Source of the DNA: CAZJKE01 sp964555625 | GTDB lineage: Bacteria > Planctomycetota > Phycisphaerae > Phycisphaerales > SM1A02 | NCBI GenBank assembly: GCA_964555625.1 | Contig: CAZKTE010000016.1 | Span: forward strand, 1 to 28,802 | Reading direction: 5' to 3' | DNA: 28,802 nt | Shown: piece after piece, positions 15,732-23,977 of the stretch | How positions within the stretch are numbered: the first letter of the stretch is position 1 | How the letters are laid out: every line of letters starts with the position of its first letter | The notes under the pieces: generated by a model | The model's database searches: none | The model's input: only the letters and a program-made list of their open reading frames with translations | What the model was told of the DNA's origin: nothing | Position numbers and translations under genes: made by a program

Positions 15732-16460
15732 CTAGCAGGCGGTTTCCCGCGCGCTGTTCCACATCCAACGCATCGCCGCCGACTCGCTCCCGATGAGGTC
15801 CCGCAGGTAATGCCCCAGCAGCCTGCAGGCCCGCTCAAGGCACTCGGGAGAGACCGGCTGCAGGGGTTGCTCGACCTCGTCGACCATCCGCAGCAGTTGC
15901 ACCGTCTCTCTCCGCACCCGCACGTGATCCTGCCCACCCGTGTCCGGGAGGACGCCGCCGAGGGACGAGGAGAAGGCGACCACCTCGTCGTCGCCATCGA
16001 CCTCGAGCATCGGACGGTATCCCGTCTCCGAAAGCAGGGACCACTGGAATCGCAGTAGTGGCCAGGCAGGGTCATGGCCGGCCTCCATGCGATCAAGGGC
16101 CTCGCAGAGCGCCGAGAAGACCACCGGATGCGGATCAGCGTCAGTGATCATGCGGCCAACCAGGTCGACCATGTAGATCGCCGGGCGATTGACGGCCAAC
16201 TGGTTGCGTGCCTTCCACCACACGCCCTCAAGGTGCCACTCGGTGAGGGTCGCAAGATCACGGCCCGGCCGGACGCTCGCCACCACATGGCCCCGCGTCA
16301 GTGGATCGAAACCGCCGCTGAATGAACCCTGCGGCCGGCGAGCGCCCTTGGCAAGGCCGCGCATGATGCCGTGCTCGCGCGACAGAAGACTGACCGTCTG
16401 GCTGGTCTCCGAGAAGTCCCAGCAGCGAAGAACCAGCGCGCTGTCATCGAGCGTGGACAT
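15732..16460 (-). CDS. recO: DNA repair protein RecO
   Basis: RecO mediates RecA loading and strand annealing in the RecFOR pathway. The 242-residue length is typical. The N-terminal OB-fold is DDSALVLRCWDFSETSQ with LLSREHGIMRGLAKGARRP, the family's most conserved part. A helical domain follows with LEALDRMEAG-like CEALDRMEAGHDP and LLRFQWSLLSETGYRP. The C4 zinc finger present in many RecO proteins is absent here, as in E. coli. It lies 21 nt after the M16 peptidase stop, and parA follows after 15 nt. Confidence 0.85.
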   Translation of the reverse strand: MSTLDDSALVLRCWDFSETSQTVSLLSREHGIMRGLAKGARRPQGSFSGGFDPLTRGHVVASVRPGRDLATLTEWHLEGVWWKARNQLAVNRPAIYMVDLVGRMITDADPHPVVFSALCEALDRMEAGHDPAWPLLRFQWSLLSETGYRPMLEVDGDDEVVAFSSSLGGVLPDTGGQDHVRVRRETVQLLRMVDEVEQPLQPVSPECLERACRLLGHYLRDLIGSESAAMRWMWNSARETAC

Positions 16461-16470
16461 GGCCGTACAT

Positions 16471-16476
16471 GTTGTA
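16471..16476 (-). promoter_or_regulatory. Candidate -10 element of recO
   Basis: TACAAC on the minus strand ends 10 nt before the recO ATG, within the 21-nt gap after the peptidase gene. It is part of a TACAACATG string also found upstream of the acyltransferase at 6439. Confidence 0.28.
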
Positions 16477-16481
16477 CGCGA

Positions 16482-17699
16482 TCAGGGGCCGCCGTCGGCG
16501 GTCGCCTGTACCGACGCCGTCCACGGGAAGGCCTGCGCCGCCTCCGCGAGGTCCTCGAGCGAAAGGGACTCGACGCGATCGAGTTCCTCCTCCAGCGAGC
16601 GGTAGTGGCCGGTGGCCGCCACGATGCGGCCCGTGCGCTGCATCCGATCGCCGGGAAGCTCGGCGCCAAGCGCCAGGGCGGTCGCCGCGCGGCTGCGGAC
16701 CCGTGCAAGATCATCTGGCGTCACCGAGGTGGCGAGTTGCTGCATCTGAGCGGTCATCACATCGGCGACCTGCTCCGCGTGTTCGCGGCTGCAGACCGCC
16801 CAGACCATCTGCATGCCGGTGCCGTCGCGGGGATCACAACTGGCGGCCGCCTCCTCTGCAAGGCCCGTGTCGACCAGCGCCCAATGCAACCGTGAGGCGT
16901 CGCCGCTGCCGAGGATTGCCCCCAGTGCCGCGCTTGCGTAGCGGCGATCGTCGTCCTGGTCCGGACCGGGCATGACGCAGAGCCGGTAGTGCTGGCGCAC
17001 GTCATCCAGTGGCACGTGCAGATCGCCGCCGTGCGTGACCGGTGCCGCGTCGTCCCGGTGTGTCTCGCCGATTTCCCAGTCCCCGCACACGTCTTCAATG
17101 ATCTGGACCATCGCGTCAAAGTCGACCTGCCCGGCCATTGCCACGACAGTGTTGCCAGCTCCGTAGCGCCGCGCGTGGTAGGCAGCCATGGCATCACGTT
17201 CCATCGCCTCGATCGAGTCGGGCGTTCCGAGTACTCGGTGGCCCATCGGGTGTTCGCCCCAGTAGACCTCCATCGCGCGCTCGTAGAGCACCCAAAAGGG
17301 GTGGTCGTCATACATGGCGATCTCTTCGAGGATCACGCCACGTTCCGCGTCAAAGTCCTCCTGCCGCAGCGCTGGTCGCAGGACTTCGGCGAGAATGCCG
17401 CTGCAGGGCACCAGCGTCTCGGGGAGCCCTGCCGTCCAGAACGCGGTCATCTCGTGGCTCGTCCAGGCGTTGTGCTGGACGCCCAGCGCATCGAACGCGC
17501 GGTCCACCTCTGAGGCGCTGCGGGTGGCGCTTCCCTTGAATGCCATGTGCTCCAGGAAGTGACTGACGCCCATGAGCAGCTGGGGCTCATCGCGGGCGCC
17601 GCTTCGCACAAAGAACCCGATTGCCGCCGATGCAGCGGATTCCTGGGGCTCGGCCACGATGCGCAGGCCGTTCTCGAGCGTCGTCTGGCGATGGGTCAC
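16482..17699 (-). CDS. M16-family zinc metallopeptidase (processing-peptidase-like)
   Basis: A 405-residue insulinase/pitrilysin-type protease of the short processing-peptidase form. The inverted zinc motif HFLEHMAFKG gives His47, Glu50 and His51, and the third zinc ligand is Glu125 or Glu126 in ERGVILEEIAMYDD. The start LENGLRIVAEP and the SASEVDRAFDALGVQHNAWTS-type region are classic for this family. The second half (about 215-400) is the inactive M16_C partner domain. No signal peptide is seen, so it is probably cytoplasmic. The start is a GTG at 17699; the only nearby ATG frame ends almost at once. It follows lpd by 19 nt. Its substrate is unknown. Confidence 0.9.
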   Translation of the reverse strand: MTHRQTTLENGLRIVAEPQESAASAAIGFFVRSGARDEPQLLMGVSHFLEHMAFKGSATRSASEVDRAFDALGVQHNAWTSHEMTAFWTAGLPETLVPCSGILAEVLRPALRQEDFDAERGVILEEIAMYDDHPFWVLYERAMEVYWGEHPMGHRVLGTPDSIEAMERDAMAAYHARRYGAGNTVVAMAGQVDFDAMVQIIEDVCGDWEIGETHRDDAAPVTHGGDLHVPLDDVRQHYRLCVMPGPDQDDDRRYASAALGAILGSGDASRLHWALVDTGLAEEAAASCDPRDGTGMQMVWAVCSREHAEQVADVMTAQMQQLATSVTPDDLARVRSRAATALALGAELPGDRMQRTGRIVAATGHYRSLEEELDRVESLSLEDLAEAAQAFPWTASVQATADGGP

Positions 17700-17718
17700 G
17701 CAGTCACCATGCCCTGGT

Positions 17719-19191
17719 TCAGTTGTGGATCATCCGATCCTCGATGCCGAGCGCCGCCTCGTGCACCGCCTCGGCCATCGTCGGATGCGCGTGCATCGTC
17801 GAAATGATGTCCTCGGCGGTCGCCTCGAGTCGCATCGCCAGGCCGATCTCGGCGATGAGCTCGCTGGCGTCCTTGCCGATGATGTGTGCCCCGAGGATCT
17901 CGCCATAGGGCTTGCTCGCAAGCAGCTTGACGATGCCGTCGGCGGCACCGACCGCGATGGCCTTTCCGTGCGCCTTGAGCGAGTACACCCCCTTGGTGAA
18001 CTCAACGCCCGCGTCGATGAGCTGCTGCTCGCTTCGACCGATCGAGGCGATCTGCGGACTCGTGTAGGTGCAGGCGGGGATGGCGTCGTAGTCGACACCG
18101 ATGACCTCGTGGCCGGCGATGCGCTCAACACACGTGATGGCCTCCTCGCTGGCAACATGGGCAAGCAGCGGCGGTCCAATGACGTCGCCGATGGCATGTA
18201 CGCCCGACACGCTGGTGGTATAGGTCGGCGAGTCGGCGCTGCGGGCATCGGTTGCGATGAAGCCTCCCTCGATCGCCAGGCCGAGCGACTCCTCGAAGAG
18301 CCCGTCATGGCGGGCTTCGACACCAATGGCCACCAGGACGCAGTCGCCCTCAACGACCTGTTGCGGCGATCCGTCCTCGACGCCGGCGAAGATGACGGCC
18401 ACACCCTCGTCGTTCGTCTCGATGGATCGCACCCCCGCGGCGGTGTGCAAGGTCAATCCCTGCCGTGAGAAGGCTCGCTGCGCGAGCTTGCTGATCTCCT
18501 CGTCCTCGGCCGGGAGGATCCGATCGAGCATCTCGATGACGGTCACCTGCGTGCCGAGGGCGTTGTAGAGATAGGCGAATTCCATGCCGATGGCGCCCGA
18601 GCCGATGATGACCATCGACTGAGGCTGGCTTGGCAGCGACATCGCCTGCGCAGAATCGATGATCCGCTCACCGTCACAGGGGGCGAAGGGAAGCTGCCTG
18701 GGCTTGGCCCCGGTGGCGATCAGGATGTGGTCGGCGGTGATGGACCGTGTCGGTTCTTCCCCGGTGCCCCCGTAATAGGATCCGCTTGCCGGTCCAATGG
18801 CGATGCGACAAGGTTGACCCTCGCTGCTGCCCTGCTCGATGCGGGCATGGCCCTCGATGTGCTCGATTCCGTGCTTCTTGAAGAGATGGGCGACGCCGTT
18901 GTTGAGTTGGCCGGTGATCGAGCGGCTGCGGGCAATGAAGGCCTGCCAGTCGACGGAAAGCCCGTCGCAGGAGAATCCCCAGTCGCAGCCATGTACCGCG
19001 AGCTCGCGGTAGAGCTCGGCCCCGTGCAACAGGGCCTTGCTGGGAATGCAGCCCCAGTTGAGGCAGACTCCGCCGAGCTTGTCGCGATCGATGCAGACCG
19101 TTGACAGTCCCAGCTGCGCGGCTCGAATGGCCCCCACGTAGCCGCCGGGGCCGCTTCCAATGACTGCCAGGTCGTAGTGCTGCTGTTCCAC
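17719..19191 (-). CDS. lpdA: Dihydrolipoyl dehydrogenase (E3)
   Basis: An FAD/NAD flavoprotein that reoxidises dihydrolipoamide in 2-oxoacid dehydrogenase complexes and the glycine cleavage system. It has 490 residues. The FAD-binding motif is VIGSGPGGYVGAI (10-22). The redox disulfide GGVCLNWGCIPSK uses Cys43 and Cys48. The NAD-binding motif is IIGSGAIGMEFA, the second FAD motif is VSGVHAIGDV, and the dimer-interface active-site His-Glu is HAHPTMAEAVHEAAL near the C-terminus. The ATG at 19191 has an AAGGG-type Shine-Dalgarno in its leader. No E1 or E2 gene is nearby. It heads the long minus-strand run. Confidence 0.95.
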   Translation of the reverse strand: MEQQHYDLAVIGSGPGGYVGAIRAAQLGLSTVCIDRDKLGGVCLNWGCIPSKALLHGAELYRELAVHGCDWGFSCDGLSVDWQAFIARSRSITGQLNNGVAHLFKKHGIEHIEGHARIEQGSSEGQPCRIAIGPASGSYYGGTGEEPTRSITADHILIATGAKPRQLPFAPCDGERIIDSAQAMSLPSQPQSMVIIGSGAIGMEFAYLYNALGTQVTVIEMLDRILPAEDEEISKLAQRAFSRQGLTLHTAAGVRSIETNDEGVAVIFAGVEDGSPQQVVEGDCVLVAIGVEARHDGLFEESLGLAIEGGFIATDARSADSPTYTTSVSGVHAIGDVIGPPLLAHVASEEAITCVERIAGHEVIGVDYDAIPACTYTSPQIASIGRSEQQLIDAGVEFTKGVYSLKAHGKAIAVGAADGIVKLLASKPYGEILGAHIIGKDASELIAEIGLAMRLEATAEDIISTMHAHPTMAEAVHEAALGIEDRMIHN

Positions 19192-19235
19192 GCTCGTACC
19201 CTTCCCGGGGATCCACCCCCCCGATCAAGCGGAGC

Positions 19236-19241
19236 ATTCTA
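19236..19241 (-). promoter_or_regulatory. Candidate -10 element of lpdA
   Basis: TAGAAT on the minus strand sits about 45 nt before the lpdA ATG, allowing a normal leader that contains an AAGGG ribosome-binding site. No good -35 is visible. Confidence 0.35.
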
Positions 19242-19300
19242 GTGGTGCGCACCGGGCGATGGGTGCGGGCCGGACACACCGTGAGGAGGCGAAGGGCGCG

Positions 19301-19329
19301 TTGACCGCCGACCATGGCATTCATAGACT
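19301..19329 (+). promoter_or_regulatory. Sigma-70-type promoter of the phosphoesterase-yidC-mnmE run
   Basis: TTGACC (19301-19306) and TAGACT (19324-19329) are separated by exactly 17 nt. The upstream in-frame ATG at 19314 falls inside this promoter, so translation should start at the ATG at 19362, with a leader of about 25 nt. Confidence 0.55.
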
Positions 19330-19361
19330 CGCACGCCTTCCCTGCAGGACGGGGCCACGGC

Positions 19362-20123
19362 ATGCGTACGGCAATCATCAGCGACATCCATGGAAACCTC
19401 GAGGCGCTTCAGACCGTGCTCGAGGACATCTCCGAGCAGTCGGTGGAGCGAATTCTCTGCCTTGGCGACACCCTCGGCTACGGGCCCAATCCCGTCGAGT
19501 GCGTCGACCTGGTCGCCGAGCGATGCGAGTGGTCACTGCTGGGAAATCATGACTACGGCGCCCTCTACGAGCCGACCAACTTCAACGCCGCCGCCGAGCA
19601 GGCCGCCTACTGGACGCGCGCGCAACTCGACGCCGAGCAGGACAAGGACTCGGCCGCCACTCGGTGGGACTTCCTGGGGAAATTGAGAGTGCGGACAATG
19701 GATGGCGACTACCTGTTCGTGCACGGCACGCCGCGGCGTCCCATCAACGAGTATCTCTTCCCGGACGACGCCATCAATTCTCCGGTGAAGATGAAGCAGG
19801 TCTTCGAGCGCATCCCGCGCTTCTGCATGGCCGGGCACACCCATGTGCCGGGGATATTCACAGACGAGCCCGACTTCTACCCGCCCGCGGACATCGACAA
19901 CACCTTCGAGTTCAACGGGGAGGGTCGTATCATCATCAACCCCGGGTCCGTGGGCCAGCCACGGGACCTCGATCCGCGCAGCAGCTACGCCATCGTGGAC
20001 ATGGAGGCGCACAAGGTCGACTTCCGGCGACTTGAGTACGACATCGACCCGGTGGTCGAGAAGATCTACGCGATCCCCGAGTTGAGCAACTGGCTGGGAG
20101 ACCGGCTGCGCGAGGGCCGCTGA
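19362..20123 (+). CDS. Calcineurin-like metallophosphoesterase (YfcE/MJ0936 type)
   Basis: A 253-residue binuclear-metal phosphoesterase. The metal-binding blocks are in canonical order: SDIHGN (Asp8, His10), LGDTLGYGPNPVECVDL (Asp36), GNHDY (Asn62, His63), HGT and AGHTHVPG. The ending INPGSVGQPRD is the usual C-terminal signature of this group. Members act on phosphodiesters or phosphoproteins, but the natural substrate is usually unknown. The start at 19362 (MRTAIISDIHGN) was chosen because an upstream ATG overlaps a good promoter. It is followed 13 nt later by yidC, so it may be the first gene of the yidC-mnmE operon. Confidence 0.86.
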   Translation: MRTAIISDIHGNLEALQTVLEDISEQSVERILCLGDTLGYGPNPVECVDLVAERCEWSLLGNHDYGALYEPTNFNAAAEQAAYWTRAQLDAEQDKDSAATRWDFLGKLRVRTMDGDYLFVHGTPRRPINEYLFPDDAINSPVKMKQVFERIPRFCMAGHTHVPGIFTDEPDFYPPADIDNTFEFNGEGRIIINPGSVGQPRDLDPRSSYAIVDMEAHKVDFRRLEYDIDPVVEKIYAIPELSNWLGDRLREGR

Positions 20124-20136
20124 CGCCGCCACCTCC

Positions 20137-22287
20137 ATGACTCCACAGGTTCGACGTCGCCTGATACCCCTGCTGGTGGTGGTTGCCGCTGGTGCCGTCA
20201 TGACGGTCGTCATGCTCGGCCCGGATCGCAGTGCGCCAACGCCATCCATTCCAGAGACGGCGACGACGCCCGCCAGCGAACCTGCGTCAACTGAGGCAGC
20301 GCCGGCGCCGGTCGATGTGCCAGTGGCCGACGTCGGCGATCTGACCCTGCGGAACTTCGACGATGACCAGCCGCCGCAGCCGCTTGGCGGGCTCGACGAC
20401 CCGGCCAGCAGCGCGATGCTCGTGGAGCTGACCCGCAGCGGCGCAGGCATAGCCTCGATCCGCTTCAGCAACATCTTCGAGACGGTCCAGGGCAGGCTTG
20501 CCTGGAACCGCTGGCGCAGCGGCAATCGATCCGTCCCCGAACCGTCCATCGACGACCTCTACCTGCTCTCGACCGCCCGCGACGTGCCCTGGGCGTCCGA
20601 GACCGGCGCCGGCGTGAGCCTCACGTCGGTCCTGGGGGCCCACACGGTCCTAGTCAACGACCAGCCGCTGGCCCTCGGATCAGCCTCTGTGTGGCGGGTC
20701 ACCGGCCCGGGTGGGTTCGAGGCCATCGTCGAGGACGCCAGCGGCAGCGCAGTTGCCCGCATCACCCGCACGTGGTCGCTCCGCGGCGGCCACGGGCTGC
20801 ATCTTGATCAGCGCATCGAGAACCTCGCCAGCGGCGTGCTGCAGGTGCAGTGGCTGCAGTGGGGTCCCCCAAGCCTGCTGGTGGATCGCAGCCGCTACAT
20901 GGACACCCGTCGCTTCCGATTCGGCTGGGAATTGGGGCCCAGTCGCGATCCAAACGCCGCGGCACCGGTTCAGGCCTCAACAGACGTGATCTACGAGTAC
21001 CGGTCCATCGCCGATGAGCCCCAGCAACTCCTGTGGCCCACCCAGTACACCGCGGACGAGGACTACCACCTGTCTTGGTTCGCGTCGACCAACCGATATT
21101 TCGCCTTGGCGGTCTTCCCGGCGCTCGGCGACCAGGGCCAGGGCTCGCGGCTGCTAGGCAGCCGCGTCGACGAGATCCACTGCCAGGTCATCGGCGAGGG
21201 CGAGCACGCCTTCATCCTCACGGGCCTGCATGGCGCGCCGGCGACGGTGCAACCCGGCGATGCAATCGACCTCTCGCTGGGCATCTACGCCGGTCCCCTG
21301 CAGCGGGGCATCCTCGGCACGCAGCAGCCCTACGTCTCGTTGAACATGCGGATGCTGGTCCTCTACCAGATGTCCATGATGTGCGCCTTCTGCACCTTCC
21401 AGTGGCTGGCGGACATTCTGGCCTGGCTGCTGACAACGCTCGATCACCGAGTGGTCTTCGACTGGGGTCTGGCGATCGTCCTGCTGGTGCTAATCGTGCG
21501 CACGCTGCTGCACCCGATCACAAAGAAGTCGCAGGTCAACATGCAGCGCTTCACGCGCTCGATGGCGAAGCTCAAGCCCGAGCTCGACAAGCTCAAGGAG
21601 CGCTGCGCCGACGACCCCAAGCGCATGCAGCGCGAGCAGATGGAGTTGATGCGCCAGCACGGTGCCAACCCGCTGCACATGCTCGGCTGCCTGCCGATGT
21701 TTCTGCAGATGCCGGTGTGGGTCGCCCTGTACGCGGTCCTCTACTTCAACTTCGACCTGCGCCAGGAACCGGCGTTCTTCGGCATGTTCCAGCTCTTCGG
21801 CGACTGGCAGTTCCTCGCCGATCTGGGCGCCGCAGATCACTTCTTCGGGCAGTTCGATGAGCCGATCAGCTTCTTCTTCTGGAACATCACCGGAATAAAC
21901 CTGCTGCCGTTCCTGATGGGCGGAATCTTCTACATCCAGCAAAAGTACATGTCGCCCCAAAACCTCGCGACCATGACCGCCGATCAGCAGACGCAGCAGA
22001 AGATGATGCGGGTGATGACGGTCGTCCTATTCCCGCTGATGCTCTACAGCGCGCCCAGTGGACTGACCCTCTACATCCTGACCTCCAGCACGGTGGGCAT
22101 CCTCGAGAGCCGCCACATCCGCGCGCACATCGACAAGATTGACGCAGATCCCTCCAGCCCGCCGACGCCGGGCAAGAAGCGCAAGCCCAAGGACCGCCAG
22201 GCGCGCGCCTGGCAGGACGCCATGGAGGCGCGGCGCAAGAAGGTCCAGAACAAGGCCGCCAATCGCTCCTACAAGAAGCGCCAGTAG
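20137..22287 (+). CDS. yidC: Membrane protein insertase YidC
   Basis: YidC inserts and folds inner-membrane proteins, alone or with SecYEG. It has 716 residues, longer than the 550-600 usual in proteobacteria. TM1 is at about 9-27, followed by a Pro/Ala/Thr-rich linker (31-65) and a large periplasmic beta domain (about 70-390). The conserved core follows: TM2 region at 405-432, IVLLVLIVRTLLHPITKKS with the hydrophilic-groove Arg455, the coiled loop MAKLKPELDKLKERCADDP, the LGCLPMFLQMPVWVALYAVL helix, and two C-terminal helices ending PSGLTLYILTSS. The tail after about 665 is very Lys/Arg-rich, as in ribosome-binding YidC tails. It precedes mnmE by 6 nt. No Shine-Dalgarno is evident. Confidence 0.95.
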   Translation: MTPQVRRRLIPLLVVVAAGAVMTVVMLGPDRSAPTPSIPETATTPASEPASTEAAPAPVDVPVADVGDLTLRNFDDDQPPQPLGGLDDPASSAMLVELTRSGAGIASIRFSNIFETVQGRLAWNRWRSGNRSVPEPSIDDLYLLSTARDVPWASETGAGVSLTSVLGAHTVLVNDQPLALGSASVWRVTGPGGFEAIVEDASGSAVARITRTWSLRGGHGLHLDQRIENLASGVLQVQWLQWGPPSLLVDRSRYMDTRRFRFGWELGPSRDPNAAAPVQASTDVIYEYRSIADEPQQLLWPTQYTADEDYHLSWFASTNRYFALAVFPALGDQGQGSRLLGSRVDEIHCQVIGEGEHAFILTGLHGAPATVQPGDAIDLSLGIYAGPLQRGILGTQQPYVSLNMRMLVLYQMSMMCAFCTFQWLADILAWLLTTLDHRVVFDWGLAIVLLVLIVRTLLHPITKKSQVNMQRFTRSMAKLKPELDKLKERCADDPKRMQREQMELMRQHGANPLHMLGCLPMFLQMPVWVALYAVLYFNFDLRQEPAFFGMFQLFGDWQFLADLGAADHFFGQFDEPISFFFWNITGINLLPFLMGGIFYIQQKYMSPQNLATMTADQQTQQKMMRVMTVVLFPLMLYSAPSGLTLYILTSSTVGILESRHIRAHIDKIDADPSSPPTPGKKRKPKDRQARAWQDAMEARRKKVQNKAANRSYKKRQ

Positions 22288-22293
22288 CCACGC

Positions 22294-23574
22294 ATGGACC
22301 TCGACGCGACCATCGTCGCCACCAGTTCCCCGCCGGGCCGCTCGGGTCGCGGCCTGGTTCGCGCAAGCGGCAGTGGCGTACGCGCCGCTGCGGAGGAACT
22401 TGGACTGGCGCCACGCCCGGGCGAGGTGATCGCGGCCCGCATGTCGCTTGGATCAACGAGCATTCCAGTGCTCCTGGGGTACTTCCAGGGCGGTTCCTAC
22501 ACCGGCGAGGATCTCCTTGAGGTGCAGGCCCCGGGAAACCCAGCCCTTCTTGGACGCATTGTCGATGCGATGGTGGACGCCGCCGGCGGGCGACGCGCGG
22601 AGCCCGGTGAGTTCACCGCCCGGGCGTTCCTGCGCGGACGCATCACACTGCCACAGGCCGAGGGCGTGGCCGCCACCATCGCCGCCGAGGGCGATGCCGC
22701 TCTGCAGGGCGCGGAACTGCTGCGCCGCGGCGCCCTCGGCAACGCCTTTGCCGGCATCGCCGAGGACTTGGCGCAGGTGCTCGCGCTCGTCGAAGCAGGC
22801 ATCGACTTCGCCGAGGAGGAGGACGTGGTGGCCATCGACGACGGCACGCTGCGCTCGCGGCTCGACACGGCCCACGCGTCACTCCATGCCATCCTCGATC
22901 GCAGTATGCCCATGCGCGCTCTGGGGGGAATTCCGCGGATCGTGCTCGCCGGAGCGCCGAATGCCGGCAAGTCCACGCTGTTCAATGCGCTGCTGGAGCG
23001 CGATCGCGTCGTGGCCAGCCCCTTGCCGGGCACCACTCGTGACGCCATCGGCGAGCCGCTCGCCATCGAGGGCACGCAGGTGCTCCTGGTGGATGCCGCC
23101 GGGGAGGCTTCCGCCACCACCGAGCTTGAGCGATCCATGCAGGACGCGGCGACGGATGCCATCCTTCACGCCGACCTCGTGCTCCACTGTGTGGCTCCAG
23201 GCGTTGACGATCCGCCGTGTACGCCCCGCTCGCTGCTGGTGCACACGAAGGCAGACCTGCGCGACGTTACTCCGGAAACGGGGATCTGCGCAGTGTCCGG
23301 CGACGGGCTCGACGCCCTGCGCACGCGCATCGCCTCGCAGGTGCGAGCACTGCGTCACCCGTCGGTCGATGCGCTTGCGTTGCAGCCGCGCCACGAGGCG
23401 CACTTGGAGGAAGCACGTGATGCGGTCGACGATGCCGTCGGGGTGATCGCCGCGCGAGAACTCGTCGCAACGTCGTTGCGGCGCGCGCTTGATGCGCTGG
23501 GCGCGCTGGGTGGCAGCGTCACCAGCGACGACATCATCGGTCGCGTCTTCTCCACATTCTGTGTTGGAAAGTAA
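22294..23574 (+). CDS. mnmE: tRNA modification GTPase MnmE (TrmE)
   Basis: With MnmG it makes the cmnm5/nm5 modification at wobble U34. It has 426 residues, slightly short for the family. The N-terminal folate-binding domain starts TIVATSSPPGRSGRGLVR, with SYTGEDLLEVQAPGNPALL and EPGEFTARAFLRGRITLPQAEG. The G domain carries GAPNAGKST (G1, 220-228), PGTTRD (G2, 245-250), DAAG (G3, 267-270, usually DTAG) and HTKAD (G4, 317-321, where NKxD has Thr in place of Asn). The C-terminal CVGK (423-426) supplies the catalytic cysteine. The deviant G3 and G4 suggest relaxed nucleotide binding, but the ends are intact. The stop abuts the convergent DUF721 stop with no gap. mnmG is not in the window. Confidence 0.94.
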   Translation: MDLDATIVATSSPPGRSGRGLVRASGSGVRAAAEELGLAPRPGEVIAARMSLGSTSIPVLLGYFQGGSYTGEDLLEVQAPGNPALLGRIVDAMVDAAGGRRAEPGEFTARAFLRGRITLPQAEGVAATIAAEGDAALQGAELLRRGALGNAFAGIAEDLAQVLALVEAGIDFAEEEDVVAIDDGTLRSRLDTAHASLHAILDRSMPMRALGGIPRIVLAGAPNAGKSTLFNALLERDRVVASPLPGTTRDAIGEPLAIEGTQVLLVDAAGEASATTELERSMQDAATDAILHADLVLHCVAPGVDDPPCTPRSLLVHTKADLRDVTPETGICAVSGDGLDALRTRIASQVRALRHPSVDALALQPRHEAHLEEARDAVDDAVGVIAARELVATSLRRALDALGALGGSVTSDDIIGRVFSTFCVGK

Positions 23575-23922
23575 TCAGGCGACGCGCACGCGCACGTCGC
23601 GCAGCGACGCGCTGCAGCAGGCCTGCAACTGATCGAGCAGGCCGCCGCGCAGCATGCGCCTGAGCCGCCAGGCGATCGGCGAACCGTCGACGGTCACGTC
23701 CAGCACGCCGCCTCGCATCGCGGTTACCACCGATGCGCGGGCAACCTCGTCCGGCACGACCGTGTCCCATGACTCAATGGCCGCCGCGAGTTTGCCACCG
23801 CGGCGACGCAGCGACTGCCGCGCCTGCGTGATCGTGCGTCCAACGGAGTTGTCATAGGGCCGACGCGCGCGCCATGTTCGGAGGTTTGCAAGCTCGGCGG
23901 CGGCGCTGGGCACGGGTCGCAT
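23575..23922 (-). CDS. DUF721/DciA-like protein
   Basis: A small basic protein of 115 residues. The DUF721 core is AAAIESWDTVVPDEVARAS, then GGVLDVTVDGSPIAWRLRRM and LLDQLQ. That is the W-x2-VV ... G-x-L-x-V-x-V-x-S-x2-W pattern of DciA-type proteins, which assist loading of the replicative helicase in many bacteria. The N-terminal part is Arg-rich (LRTWRARRPYDN). DUF721 genes often sit near dnaA, recF or gyrB, which agrees with parB, mnmE and yidC nearby. Start choice is uncertain: the ATG at 23922, or a GTG at 23913 that lies 7 nt after a TACCAT hexamer. I give it as a DciA-family candidate, not proven. Confidence 0.68.
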   Translation of the reverse strand: MRPVPSAAAELANLRTWRARRPYDNSVGRTITQARQSLRRRGGKLAAAIESWDTVVPDEVARASVVTAMRGGVLDVTVDGSPIAWRLRRMLRGGLLDQLQACCSASLRDVRVRVA

Positions 23923-23926
23923 GGTA
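23921..23926 (-). promoter_or_regulatory. Candidate -10 element of the DUF721 gene
   Basis: TACCAT on the minus strand overlaps the possible ATG at 23922 and lies 7 nt before an in-frame GTG at 23913. If functional, the true start is the GTG and the protein has 112 residues. Confidence 0.28.
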
Positions 23927-23963
23927 CTGGCGGTCACAGCCGTTGGCGGCGAGGGTGACCTGC

Positions 23964-23969
23964 TATCGT
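23964..23969 (+). promoter_or_regulatory. Candidate -10 element of the ABC ATPase gene
   Basis: TATCGT is followed by exactly 8 nt and the ATG at 23978; TTGGCG about 15-16 nt upstream is a weak -35 candidate. The upstream in-frame ATG at 23921 would precede this promoter, supporting the 23978 start. Confidence 0.4.
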
Positions 23970-23977
23970 TTCGACCA

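Noticed and set aside
19533..20549. A 338-codon minus-strand frame across the phosphoesterase and yidC starts
   Set aside because: It spans two real plus-strand genes and their junction. The composition is Val/Arg/Gly-rich without domain features.
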